A stretch of 64,000 bases of DNA from Pseudomonadota bacterium (GCA_018818835.1 JAHIRD010000027.1:62001-126000); one strand, 5' to 3'; shown: positions 43,024 through 51,776, counted from the first letter of the stretch. Made by a program: numbers and translations. The notes: generated by a model not told the origin, from the sequence alone.

Positions 43024-43072
43024 TTGTGCAAACTGATATTTTTCGTTCAACTTTATAGAATGATTTGCACAA
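43024..43072. promoter_or_regulatory. Inverted TTGTGCAAA / TTTGCACAA sites upstream of the Hdr-Mvh operon
   Basis: TTGTGCAAA (43024-43032) and TTTGCACAA (43064-43072) are a perfect inverted pair, with a further GTTGTGC at 43014. On the minus strand TTGACA lies at 43084-43089 but no well-spaced -10 follows. The site is 123-171 bases before the first gene and may bind a regulator of the operon. Confidence 0.45.
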
Positions 43073-43273
43073 CACATAGGTATTGTCAATACAAAAGTTT
43101 CCAATAACGGACATTGGCAAATGAGGGGGGGGGGAGACTCAATGGGGGGAATGAAAATTATGTTCCTGATTTTATAGATAGTGCATTGATGAACTCGTAA
43201 AAAGTCGACGGATGGTTATTGCGATTTTGATTATCCCGTCAACGGTGATGGACAACCGATAAGTCATTGCACG

Positions 43274-43537
43274 TCACGTCCCTATTTTTTCAAGAAAGTG
43301 TTTGCGCCTGAGCCGGTAGAGGCCTTCATCTTCTTCCACAATGAAATAGGTCCGGGTGTTATCATCATCAAAGCATTCATACAGCCCTGTGAAGTTCCCC
43401 ATCCCGCTGACATTTCTCAGCCTGTGGACATCGTCGTTGAACCGTCTGCAGACAGATACCCAGGGTTCTTCTTTGACGGCGTCTTTTGAAGTGATCACAT
43501 CGGTTTTTTCATCATAATCAACCAACATAGACTTCAT
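43274..43537 (-). CDS. Small protein of unknown function
   Basis: This protein has 87 residues, acidic, with VDYDEKTDVITSKDAVKEEP and GLYECFDDDNTRTYFIVEED. No signal peptide, membrane span or known motif. GGAGCCAAGCC precedes ATG 43537. It is followed on the same strand by nothing close; the PilZ-hemerythrin gene ends 77 bases upstream. Confidence 0.55.
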   Translation of the reverse strand: MKSMLVDYDEKTDVITSKDAVKEEPWVSVCRRFNDDVHRLRNVSGMGNFTGLYECFDDDNTRTYFIVEEDEGLYRLRRKHFLEKIGT

Positions 43538-43614
43538 GGCTTGGCTCCTTAACTAAGGCATTCGGTTTGTAAGTGTCGCCCCCGGTTGTTGGCTTGCGAA
43601 CTGCGTTAGAAATG

Positions 43615-44460
43615 TTAAGCCCCTGCCATCAGTTTGTTCAGTGCACGAATTTTTCCGGGATCAGCATCAATGAGGGGAAAGAGGTTGATCATTTCATTGC
43701 GTGCATGTGTTTTGATAAGACGCATAAATGAATCAACTTTTTCGTTGGAAACCTTTTCGATGGCATTTCCATTTTCAATCAATTCTTTGAGGTAGCATAT
43801 CATTTCTTTGATTTGTTCACGCATGACGATGTGTTCGTGATTGAACGTATCGACGAGTTGGGATATGTCCTGGCTATAATCTCCTGTCAGTGCTGCCTGG
43901 AATAAAATTTTTTCTTCAAATTGAAAATGGGCATTTAAATCCTTTTCCATCAGGTCAAATAAGGTTTCCAGGTTCTTCATGGTGTATTCCTGATCGTTGC
44001 CTTCAAGGATCTTTCGGCATGCAATTACATAATCATTGATGATCTTGTGCTCTTTTGAAAGGGTCAGCACCACATTGCTGATGTTGGAGTCTTTCTCTCG
44101 GAGCAGCTTTCTTGCATTTCCGGTTTCTTCATCGTATTTTTTTAAAAATTCAGATAGATCATCCTGGACTTGTTCTGAGACGTCCATGAATTGAATCCCC
44201 AGCTCATGCCGTTGGGCACCTGTTTCTTTTACGAACGCGACGCGCCCTTTTAACTTAAGGATATTATTGGCAAGGGCCATCTCCAGAAATAGCGTGTTAA
44301 TCACATCTTCCATCTGACAGTCTATTTCGATCAAGACTCCGCCCATGCTGACATTCAAGGTTTTTCCCACGCCTTCCCAATAGACGTCACCGCTTTCATT
44401 CAACAGGGTGTAATAGACAAGATTGGAACTTTGGAACCTTAAAAATTCTCGTTTTTGCAT
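43615..44460 (-). CDS. PilZ domain-hemerythrin fusion protein
   Basis: This protein has 281 residues. The N-terminal 115 residues have the PilZ pattern: KREFLRFQSSNLVYYTLL, TLNVSMGGVLIEID and HELGIQFMDVS. This fold commonly binds c-di-GMP, though the RxxxR box is modest. Residues 130-281 are hemerythrin-like, with histidines and glutamates in SKEHKIINDY, HFQFEEKILF, FNHEHIVMREQ and KTHARNEMINLFP, suitable for a di-iron oxygen-binding site. The combination suggests an oxygen-linked c-di-GMP response in an anaerobe. It lies downstream of the MEMO-family gene in the same direction. Confidence 0.78.
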   Translation of the reverse strand: MQKREFLRFQSSNLVYYTLLNESGDVYWEGVGKTLNVSMGGVLIEIDCQMEDVINTLFLEMALANNILKLKGRVAFVKETGAQRHELGIQFMDVSEQVQDDLSEFLKKYDEETGNARKLLREKDSNISNVVLTLSKEHKIINDYVIACRKILEGNDQEYTMKNLETLFDLMEKDLNAHFQFEEKILFQAALTGDYSQDISQLVDTFNHEHIVMREQIKEMICYLKELIENGNAIEKVSNEKVDSFMRLIKTHARNEMINLFPLIDADPGKIRALNKLMAGA

Positions 44461-44572
44461 GTTTATGTCCTGGGTTTAAGTCCGTTTAAAATGGCATGGG
44501 TTCATGCCGATAATGGCCTTGGCAAACATGGCCTGTTTCATTCCATGCAACCGGGTTGCGCCAGTGCCACCA

Positions 44573-45433
44573 TCAAAACACCATTCCCACATATCCCACG
44601 AGGCTGTCGTCGGGTCGTTTATCATAGCTGGTGGTATAGCCAAGAAGCTCCCCTTTGTCAGCGCCCATGGCCTTTGCTGCGGCGACAACTGCCGCAGCGG
44701 CACCCCCGCAACAGGCATTGTATGCTGTCAGGGCCTCTTTTAAGATTTCTTTTTCGTTCATGGCCACAAGGTGGTTGACCATGCGTTTGTCATTTTCCTC
44801 CTTGACCCATGCCACACCTTTTTTACCGGTTCCTGCGGGTGAAAACCCGTAATTTGGGCCGTAATGCGTCAGGTCGGTGGATCCGATGGCCTTGATGGTC
44901 AGGCCCATGTCCCGGGAAAGGCGAACCACCTCCCGGCCCAGGGTTTCAGCCAGGGCGGTTGGCGGAACACCCAAAGGAATCACGGGCACATCAGGGAAAA
45001 AATATCGAACAAAGGGAAGCTGTAGTTCCAGGGTATTTTCCGGCGGTGCCTCGGAGGCCATTTCGATGGTCAAGTTCAACGTATCTGCTAAAGCCAGGGC
45101 CAGGGGTTCATGGATGCCGATAATCCCAAAGGGTGTTTCAAGGCCCCCTTTGACCATGATTGTGGCCGGATCACGGGGGCCCAGGTGCTTTCCGAACAAT
45201 ACGATCACATCGGGTTTCCGCTTTCCCCTGAGGGTTTTGAAAACATGGCAGGCCAAGGCGCCTGAAAAAAACCAGCCGGCATGGGGAACGATTCCGGCCC
45301 TGTATTCCCGGCCGGGAACAGACCTGATCAATGGATCAGCCAAGAAATCAAGGATGTCTCTCTCACAGGCATGGGCTGTTCCGGGATACCAGCTTCCTGC
45401 GAAATCCGCATGTTTCGTATCCATAGGCTTCAC
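44573..45433 (-). CDS. amrB: MEMO1-family protein (AmmeMemoRadiSam system protein B)
   Basis: This protein has 286 residues. It opens with FAGSWYPGTAHACERDILDF and holds the conserved IVPHAGWFFSGALACHVFKT, VIVLFGKHLGP, STDLTHYGPNYG and YNACCGGAAAAVVAAAKAMG segments of the MEMO family. The family resembles extradiol dioxygenases; in bacteria it often accompanies AMMECR1 and a radical SAM protein, but neither is adjacent here. The biochemical role is unknown. Confidence 0.85.
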   Translation of the reverse strand: MKPMDTKHADFAGSWYPGTAHACERDILDFLADPLIRSVPGREYRAGIVPHAGWFFSGALACHVFKTLRGKRKPDVIVLFGKHLGPRDPATIMVKGGLETPFGIIGIHEPLALALADTLNLTIEMASEAPPENTLELQLPFVRYFFPDVPVIPLGVPPTALAETLGREVVRLSRDMGLTIKAIGSTDLTHYGPNYGFSPAGTGKKGVAWVKEENDKRMVNHLVAMNEKEILKEALTAYNACCGGAAAAVVAAAKAMGADKGELLGYTTSYDKRPDDSLVGYVGMVF

Positions 45434-46054
45434 CTCGGATGGGTTATTCCTGGTTAAATTGCTTTTTTACCACAGAGAACACAGAGGGCCACAGAGTTCA
45501 TCTGCGGTCATTCTTGAATCATCCCTAAATGCATGTTGGCAACCTTTTTAAAAGAGCCTGCCCCAGCGAAAACTGGGGTTGGCCCCCGGCAGGGATAATC
45601 TTTTGCCCTTCTTCGTGCTCTTCGTGTTTTCGTGGTAAAACTGTTTTTTCTTTTTTTAAACCACCCGTTCGCGTAGCTCACTGAAGGACACGAAGAGCAC
45701 GAAGAAAAACCAATAAAATCTTTATATTATTTTTTCGTATGCTTCATTAATGATGTATTCTTACACATCAAATATCATCACATATTTGCCCAGCTTTTTA
45801 AAGCTTGTCCCCGTGAAGGCGGGGAGCTGGCAACCGGATGAATGTTTTCTTCGTGCTCTTCAGTGACCAGAGGGAGCGGGTGGTTATACATTCATTTATT
45901 TTTCATGAAACGCATGAAAGACCATTGGAGCCAAGAGCATAACCAGAAAATGATTTTTACATGTCATCGGAGACTAAAAGACGATCTTCTATTTTGCCAT
46001 AAAATAAGAAAAAAGACACCAAAAAACCTTGGTCAGAATGTCTGACGCTGAGGC
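45434..46054. repeat. Long intergenic repeat block
   Basis: 45537-45615 is the inverted copy of 16070-16150. 45647-45707 repeats 2455-2520. 45788-45885 is a family 2 copy. ACCACAGAGAACACAGAGG at 45470 is a further common repeat word. No gene is supported; the 67-codon frame at 45842 starts inside the repeat. Confidence 0.7.
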
Positions 46055-46137
46055 TCGTAAAAAGTCGACAGATGGATGGCTATGGAAAAAGGTCCATAGG
46101 CCAAACACTATAACGCCGCATATGGGACTTTTTACGA
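46055..46137. mobile_element. 83-bp MITE-like element with TCGTAAAAAGTC inverted ends
   Basis: TCGTAAAAAGTC (46055-46066) and GACTTTTTACGA (46126-46137) are perfect 12-bp inverted ends. The inside half (CCAAACACTATAACGCCGCA) matches copies at 1646 and 48065. Another single end stands at 43195-43206. No coding capacity. Confidence 0.6.
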
Positions 46138-46152
46138 CGCCATCATTATTAA

Positions 46153-47784
46153 TCACAGGGTCCGATTGCAGATAGCGTGAGCTGCGATACGGCCCATGAG
46201 CACGCAGCTTCCCAGGAATGTCCCTTCCAGGGAGCCCTGGCCATGAATGCCGCCGCCGCCGAAGCCGGCGTTTTCACCCACGGAAAACAGACCGGGAATC
46301 ACGTCGCCTTTTTTGGACAACACCCGGCATGCCAGGTCTGTCTGGGCACCCCCCAGGCTTTTTCGACTCAGGATGAACTGACGGACAGCGATGAGTGGAC
46401 GGGCTTTGGGATCGTCGATTCGCTGAAAATTGCACATCCGGATGCGATCACCCCGATACGTTCGAAAATTTGCGATACGGCGCAGTTGGTCATCATTGTG
46501 CAATGATTTGCCCCGTAAGATGTGATCATCATATGCACGGATTTCCGATTTCAGGGTCTCGCCATCCACCATGTACTCGTTGTCCAGACTATTCATCTTG
46601 CGGACAAGTTCATCCATCGTGTCCGCCACCACAAAATCTTCAGACTCCTCAATCAATCGTTTCACCAGCTCGGTATTTCCGAAAAGAACATCTTTGACCA
46701 ACTTGAACTTGTTTTTATAGCGAAAGGCTTTCATGTGTTCACTGCCGGATACGGCCAGCTCCTTGATGGCGATTTTCCAATTCATGATTTGCCAGGAGTA
46801 CTGACCGGGCTGTCTGAGCACCTGTTCCACCAGATACCGGGTGTCCGTATACCCTACCAGGGGCAGGGGGCCCATGATTCTCTGCCCCAGGGCATTCATC
46901 CATAGGGCCGAACGGGGAGGCACCAGGCTCAATCCCTTGTTTTCCATGTCTGCCTTTGGATAGGCGATACCGGCGGCATAATGCCATTGCTTGTCAAGGT
47001 GAGTGATATTACCTCCGATGGCCTCGATGCAATCATGTATCTTTCCGTCCGCATAGGGGTGTGATCCATTCAAAAGCCTGGCGGGAGGATTGCCCCAATG
47101 CTTGTACCAGTGTTTTCGAACCTTGCTCAAATCTCCGCCGCACATGCCGCCTGCTGCGGCAACCAGGGCCTGAGCCTGGGCCGTGAACGATGTGTCACTG
47201 CCTTCCAGTACGCCGCTGCAACCCGTGACGACACCATCGGTGTATTCCAGGTTATTGACCTGATGATTAAACTGGATATCCAAATTTTTCCGATTTGGGT
47301 GGGCGTCCAGGTGTTTCAAAATGGATTCGATGAGACCATAACCCGTTCCCCAGGCAATGTGCCATCGTGGGACGGAATTCCCTGGTTTGTACAGCCCTCG
47401 CTCGGGCCAGTTGACCACGGGGAGAAAGGTCACTTTCCGTTTGGCCAGCCAGTCATGGATCAAATCCCGTGAACGATTCACGTACAGCTCAGCCCATTGT
47501 TTGGGCCAGATGGCATCCTGGTCGAATTGGGCATAACTGTGCCAGTCCGAAAGGGCCAGTTCAGGGCTGTCCTTGATCCCGTTTTTTCGTTGAAGGGGTG
47601 TGTCCACCATCATGATGCCCCCGAAAGAATCCTTGGCCAACCCTCCGAGTTTATCCGCAGTGTCACGTTCGAGAATCAATACCTTTTTATTGAGATCCAG
47701 AAGTTCGAATGCCGTGACGATGCCCGCAAGCCCGCCACCTACAATAATCACATCCGCTGTGTATTTTCTGCTCGTATTTGACAT
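46153..47784 (-). CDS. FAD-binding dehydrogenase (fumarate reductase/KsdD-like, COG3573)
   Basis: About 543 residues from the ATG at 47784, preceded by AAGGGGGGCAG; the frame open to 47895 adds a poor N terminus and overlaps the promoter side. ADVIIVGGGLAGIVTAFELL is the FAD-binding motif, VLILERDTADKLGG follows, and GLFSVGENAGFGGGGIHGQG with SLEGTFLGSCVLMGRIAAHA closes the FAD site. The family contains ketosteroid dehydrogenases and fumarate-reductase-like enzymes; substrate unknown. A perfect palindrome upstream and a TetR gene beyond it point to ligand-induced expression. Confidence 0.82.
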   Translation of the reverse strand: MSNTSRKYTADVIIVGGGLAGIVTAFELLDLNKKVLILERDTADKLGGLAKDSFGGIMMVDTPLQRKNGIKDSPELALSDWHSYAQFDQDAIWPKQWAELYVNRSRDLIHDWLAKRKVTFLPVVNWPERGLYKPGNSVPRWHIAWGTGYGLIESILKHLDAHPNRKNLDIQFNHQVNNLEYTDGVVTGCSGVLEGSDTSFTAQAQALVAAAGGMCGGDLSKVRKHWYKHWGNPPARLLNGSHPYADGKIHDCIEAIGGNITHLDKQWHYAAGIAYPKADMENKGLSLVPPRSALWMNALGQRIMGPLPLVGYTDTRYLVEQVLRQPGQYSWQIMNWKIAIKELAVSGSEHMKAFRYKNKFKLVKDVLFGNTELVKRLIEESEDFVVADTMDELVRKMNSLDNEYMVDGETLKSEIRAYDDHILRGKSLHNDDQLRRIANFRTYRGDRIRMCNFQRIDDPKARPLIAVRQFILSRKSLGGAQTDLACRVLSKKGDVIPGLFSVGENAGFGGGGIHGQGSLEGTFLGSCVLMGRIAAHAICNRTL

Positions 47785-47960
47785 CTGCCCCCCTTGTTTT
47801 CGCGTCAATGAAGAATAATGATTCCAGCCCAACGGACAATGGTATTTTCGTATGATTTTGCTGTCGGCAAAAGGACAGCGGGACTCATGTTTCAAGATTC
47901 ATGCATCATAAGGTGATGGCATGGCTCCACAATGATTCAACGTGGGATTTAGTGAACCCC

Positions 47961-48014
47961 AAAAACAAACCAAACGGTTTGTTTTTTACTATCCAATCAG
48001 TAACGCACTGTAAA
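47961..48014 (-). promoter_or_regulatory. Promoter and TetR-type operator of the FAD dehydrogenase
   Basis: AAAAACAAACC (47961-47971) and GGTTTGTTTTT (47976-47986) form an 11-bp-arm palindrome. On the minus strand TTTACA (48009-48014) and TAGTAA (47986-47991) are 17 bases apart, so the palindrome begins right at the -10. The TetR gene at 48115 is the probable source of the repressor. Confidence 0.65.
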
Positions 48015-48064
48015 GTCAAGATTTATTTACATAGGATAGCCGAAAATTCCTGGATCGTATTTAT

Positions 48065-48126
48065 GCGTATGTCGAACGTCCGACCAAACACTATAACGCC
48101 CCATATGGGACTTTTTACGACGCCAT
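48065..48126 (-). repeat. TCGTAAAAAGTC family repeat, copy 3
   Basis: Minus-strand copy of 1646-1707, with CGTAAAAAGTCCCATATGGG, GCGTTATAGTGTTTGG and CGGACGTTCGACATACGC. It overlaps the TetR stop codon and supplies the last codons M-A-S-stop, as at the cupin gene. Confidence 0.8.
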
Positions 48127-48732
48127 CAGCTTCATGACCAGAGCCACCCATCGCTCCCGCATATCCCGGAAATGATCGGGTCTGTCCTGGGAAACCGATT
48201 GAAAGGAAAGCCCACGCAAAAGATACAGCGACAGGTTCATGATGGTTTCTGCCTTGAGGCCTGGCCGTGAAAGATGATTCAGGTGATTGTTCCAGATTCG
48301 GTCCATCTCATCAAAAAAGCTCCGGATCACCGGAGAAAGCCGGTGATACAGCTCCTTATCCGTCCGGCAGGCCACATTGAACTCCACCCAGACATCCCGG
48401 TAACGACCCTGATAAAATTTTTCCCAGATCATCTCCAGAATATCTGCGATACCCGTTGCTTCGGCTGAAAGATCCTTTGCGATGTCCCGAGCACTGGAGA
48501 GCGCCGTTGACAGAAGGCATTCCGATGCTGAGGCCACCAGATCGTTTTTGCTCTCGTAATGGTGGCGCCAGGCCCCCCTGGAAACACCGGCCCGGTCCAG
48601 AATCCGAGACAAGGATGCCCCATGAAATCCGTAAAGCTGGAGGCAGTCCAAGGTGGCTTCAATCAGCCTTTTCTTCATTAGCTGACTCTTTTCCTGCTGA
48701 CTGATTTTAATATCGATATCCTGGATTACCAT
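48115..48732 (-). CDS. TetR-family transcriptional regulator
   Basis: This protein has 205 residues. The helix-turn-helix is KRLIEATLDCLQLYGFHGAS followed by LSRILDRAGVSRGAWRHHYE, the TetR signature, and SKNDLVASASECLLS begins the ligand domain. It should repress its neighbour, the FAD dehydrogenase, through the palindrome at 47961. The last three residues come from the dispersed repeat, so the natural C terminus may have been replaced. Confidence 0.88.
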   Translation of the reverse strand: MVIQDIDIKISQQEKSQLMKKRLIEATLDCLQLYGFHGASLSRILDRAGVSRGAWRHHYESKNDLVASASECLLSTALSSARDIAKDLSAEATGIADILEMIWEKFYQGRYRDVWVEFNVACRTDKELYHRLSPVIRSFFDEMDRIWNNHLNHLSRPGLKAETIMNLSLYLLRGLSFQSVSQDRPDHFRDMRERWVALVMKLMAS

Positions 48733-48929
48733 GGTACTAAATGTCTCTTTTTAATTTCATTTGATGAAGAAGGGTCGCTAAAAAAATAATGGCCCCCAGT
48801 CTAAGGCCTCTATATCACATTTTATCTGTCATGAAACACGAATTTTTCCCCTGGCTCTCAAGGGGTCTGAAAACAGGATACCCCGCAATATTTACCACCA
48901 TATAATTTTAAGTTATATACATTTTTATG

Positions 48930-48959
48930 TTGACAGCATATAATGTTAGGCGTACCTAA
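48930..48959 (+). promoter_or_regulatory. feo promoter region with DtxR-type operator
   Basis: TTGACA (48930-48935) and the inverted repeat TTAGG-CGTA-CCTAA (48946-48959) lie 38-67 bases before feoA. The repeat is the half-site pair of DtxR/IdeR boxes. The -10 is either TACCTA (17 spacing) inside the operator or the TATAAT at 48939. This predicts iron-dependent repression. Confidence 0.6.
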
Positions 48960-48996
48960 AGAATTATTTTAAACGTAAATCAAACGGGAGCTATTT

Positions 48997-49233
48997 ATGT
49001 CTTTGTTAAGTATGCGGCATATGGGTATGGGACAGGAAGGAATGATTTCTTCTGTAAAAGCAGGGGGAGAAATAGGTCGAAGACTTCGTGATATGGGATT
49101 GATAAAGGGAACGCTGGTCAAGATCCTAAGACGTGCGCCACTGTTTGATCCGGTGGCTATAAGAATCAAGGGATTCACCCTGACCCTGCGAAACAATGAA
49201 GCCGATTACATTGATGTGGAGGTCAAGGAATAA
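48997..49233 (+). CDS. feoA: FeoA ferrous iron transport protein A
   Basis: This 78-residue protein has the SH3-like fold pattern of FeoA: MGQEGMISSVKAGGEIGRRL, RDMGLIKGTLVKILRRAPLF and VAIRIKGFTLTLRNNEAD. FeoA is a small cytosolic partner of the FeoB transporter. The start of feoB follows 2 bases after its stop. Expression is probably iron controlled by the box upstream. Confidence 0.92.
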   Translation: MSLLSMRHMGMGQEGMISSVKAGGEIGRRLRDMGLIKGTLVKILRRAPLFDPVAIRIKGFTLTLRNNEADYIDVEVKE

Positions 49234-49235
49234 CC

Positions 49236-51446
49236 ATGAACACGACCATTGCTTTAGCAGGAAACCCCAACTCAGGAAAAACAACCCTTTTCAACGCCCT
49301 GACCGGCGCTCGACAGCATGTGGGGAATTACCCGGGTGTCACAGTGGAAAAAAAACACGGTGTCTATGTGGAAAACAACCAGCGTCTCACGGTGGTGGAC
49401 CTTCCCGGCACCTATTCCCTCACGGCCTATTCCCTTGAAGAGGTTGTTGCCAGGGATTTTCTTATCAAAGAAAAGCCTTCAGTGGTGGTGAATATCGTGG
49501 ATGCGTCAAACCTTGAACGCCATCTTTACCTGACCGTCCAGTTCATGGAAATGGGCCTTCCGGTCTGTATCGCCCTCAATATGATGGATGTGGCAAGAAA
49601 AATGGGTATCACCATTAACATTCAAGGCCTTTCTGAGGCTCTGGGCATTCCGGTGATTCCCACGGTGGCCCGCAGCGGAAAAGGTAAACTGGAATTGATG
49701 CAGGCTGTAAGATCTGAAACCTTTACTGTGGACATGGCTCCCCTGAACTTATCCTATGGGACAGACCTTGACCTTGCTCTGGACCGGATGGAAGCGCTTA
49801 TCACAAAAAACACCCTGTTGACCAAAACTTACAAGCCACGCTGGCTGGCTTTGAAATGCCTTGAAAATGACGAGCAGATCACTGATCTTTTAAGGGCGAC
49901 CGATCCCATTCTTTTTTCATCAGTGGGCGCCATTGCCCAAACCGTCAGTGCCCATCTGAAACAGACCCTGGACACCGACCCCGAAGCCCTGATAGCCGAT
50001 TACCGGTACGGCTTTATCCGTTCGGTGCTCAAGCAGGGTGTCTGGGAACAGCTGAATGATGATAACCGGCTGTATATCTCCGATGCCATTGACTCATTAA
50101 TGATCAACCGGTTTTTTGGCCCTCTGTTCATGGTTGCTGTGCTGTTTGGACTATATCATTTTACATTCAGCCTCAGTGAGATTCCAGGAGGATGGCTTGA
50201 AAGCCTGTTCGGTTGGATTGGCGGACGTGTGGATGCCCATATGGCTGACGGACTTCTGAAATCACTGATCCAATCCGGCATCATTGACGGGGTTGGGGGT
50301 GTTCTGGGTTTTGCCCCCCTGATCATGTTCATGTTTCTGGGTATTTCCGTCCTCGAAGATACGGGCTATCTGGCCAGAATGGCCTTTATGCTCGACAGGG
50401 TATTCCGGATTTTCGGTCTTCACGGAAGTTCCGTCATGGCCTTTATCGTATCCGGGGGTATTGCAGGTGGGTGCGCGGTTCCCGGGGTTATGGCCAGCCG
50501 GACCTTACGTTCCCCCAAGGAAAGACTGGCCACCCTTCTGACGGTTCCCTTTATGAACTGCGGAGCCAAACTACCTGTGTTCGCCCTTCTGGTCGGTGCT
50601 TTTTTTTCTGAAAATGAGGCATTAATGATGATGGTCATCACCCTGATATCCTGGATAGGCGCCCTGACCGTGGCCAAGGTGCTGCGCATGACCGTGATCA
50701 GGGGGGAGTCCACACCCTTTGTTATGGAGTTGCCTCCCTATAGGCTTCCCACCTTCAAGGGTCTTTTGATCCACACGTCCGAGAGGACCTTTCAGTACAT
50801 CAAAAAAGCCGGAACCGTGATTCTGGGGATTTCGATTCTTCTATGGGCCATGATGACCTTTCCGGGGCTGCCGGATTCCCAGACGCAGGATTTTCAAATG
50901 CAAAAGAAAGCGATCCTGGAATCGGTAAAGACATCTGTCGCAACGGAACTTGCTTTGGCCGGGGACAGTGCTCAATTATCCCCAGAGGCCCGCATTATTT
51001 CGGATAAACTTTATGGTGTTGATGCACATAGAAGCGAAGCCGCACTGAAGCATTCTCTGGCCGGTCGCATCGGTGCATCCTTGGAAGGACTGACCTCTTT
51101 TGCAGGTTTTGACTGGCGCACCAACATCGCTCTGGTAGGTGGGTTTGCCGCCAAAGAGGTCATCGTGTCGACCCTGGGAACGGCCTATTCCATGGGCGAG
51201 GTAGACCCGGACGAATTGTCGTCCCTGGAATCTTCTTTATCGAACAATCCGGCATGGAGTCCCCTTGCGGCCTTCAGCCTGATTATTTTCACCATATTTT
51301 ATGCGCCCTGCTTTGTCACTGTAGTCTGTATTGCCCGGGAAGCCGGGTCCTGGAAGTGGGGGGCCTTTTCCGTGATCTTTAACACAACGATTGCTTTCGG
51401 GCTTTCGGTTCTTGTCTACCAGACAGGGACCTTACTGGGCTTTTAG
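49236..51446 (+). CDS. feoB: FeoB ferrous iron transporter
   Basis: This protein has 736 residues. The N-terminal G domain has GNPNSGKTTLFNALTG (G1), VVDLPGTYSL (G3) and LNMMDVARK (G4). The membrane part (from about residue 285) has FAPLIMFMFLGISVLEDTGY, GGIAGGCAVPGVMASRTLRS, LTVPFMNCGAKLPVFALLVG and a gate region ending with AFSLIIFTIFYAPCFVTVVC. It takes up Fe(II) under anoxia. It is followed by the Cys-rich companion gene. Confidence 0.95.
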   Translation: MNTTIALAGNPNSGKTTLFNALTGARQHVGNYPGVTVEKKHGVYVENNQRLTVVDLPGTYSLTAYSLEEVVARDFLIKEKPSVVVNIVDASNLERHLYLTVQFMEMGLPVCIALNMMDVARKMGITINIQGLSEALGIPVIPTVARSGKGKLELMQAVRSETFTVDMAPLNLSYGTDLDLALDRMEALITKNTLLTKTYKPRWLALKCLENDEQITDLLRATDPILFSSVGAIAQTVSAHLKQTLDTDPEALIADYRYGFIRSVLKQGVWEQLNDDNRLYISDAIDSLMINRFFGPLFMVAVLFGLYHFTFSLSEIPGGWLESLFGWIGGRVDAHMADGLLKSLIQSGIIDGVGGVLGFAPLIMFMFLGISVLEDTGYLARMAFMLDRVFRIFGLHGSSVMAFIVSGGIAGGCAVPGVMASRTLRSPKERLATLLTVPFMNCGAKLPVFALLVGAFFSENEALMMMVITLISWIGALTVAKVLRMTVIRGESTPFVMELPPYRLPTFKGLLIHTSERTFQYIKKAGTVILGISILLWAMMTFPGLPDSQTQDFQMQKKAILESVKTSVATELALAGDSAQLSPEARIISDKLYGVDAHRSEAALKHSLAGRIGASLEGLTSFAGFDWRTNIALVGGFAAKEVIVSTLGTAYSMGEVDPDELSSLESSLSNNPAWSPLAAFSLIIFTIFYAPCFVTVVCIAREAGSWKWGAFSVIFNTTIAFGLSVLVYQTGTLLGF

Positions 51447-51493
51447 GCCCAGGATGACGTGTTCTCAATTCATGTTATAAAAGGAATTACACC

Positions 51494-51658
51494 ATGGATG
51501 AAATTAGTGTGGGTATCATAATAATCATTGCAGGATATTTCAGCCTGAAACGTTTTTTGGACAAACTCAAACCCGGATCAGGCGGCTGCGGAAACGGATG
51601 TTCCTGTGGCTCTGTCACCAAAAACTGTTCGATGCTAAACGACAAAATGCCAAAATAA
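51494..51658 (+). CDS. FeoB-associated Cys-rich membrane protein
   Basis: A 54-residue protein: MDEISVGIIIIIAGYFSLKR gives a single span, followed by the cysteine cluster GGCGNGCSCGSVTKNC. Small proteins of this type regularly follow feoB and may help iron transfer or FeoB stability. AAAGGAATTACACC precedes the ATG; 47 bases separate it from feoB. Confidence 0.82.
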   Translation: MDEISVGIIIIIAGYFSLKRFLDKLKPGSGGCGNGCSCGSVTKNCSMLNDKMPK

Positions 51659-51718
51659 AAAAGCATTCAGGTCCAGCAGAGAATGGAGAATGCTGAGCAC
51701 TGGACGTTATCAACTCTT

Positions 51719-51776
51719 CATAAGTCCCATGGGTCCCATGAGACCCATAGGTCTTATGGGACCCATGGGACTTATG
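51719..51776. repeat. 58-bp near-perfect palindrome
   Basis: The sequence is its own inverted repeat around 51747/51748. Every position pairs except one C-A mismatch in the centre and a G-T. It is built of CCCAT/ATGGG words (CATAAGTCCCATGGGTCCCAT on the left arm up to 51738). It follows the feo operon and may act as a terminator or a REP-like site; a T tract is lacking. Confidence 0.8.

Noticed and set aside
44573-44575. TGA at the end of the MEMO-family gene as another Sec codon
   Set aside because: The protein already has the normal family end and the codons beyond show no conserved motif.
47785-47895. N-terminal extension of the FAD dehydrogenase to 47895
   Set aside because: A strong ribosome site precedes 47784 and the FAD motif begins a few residues later; the extension has no family support.
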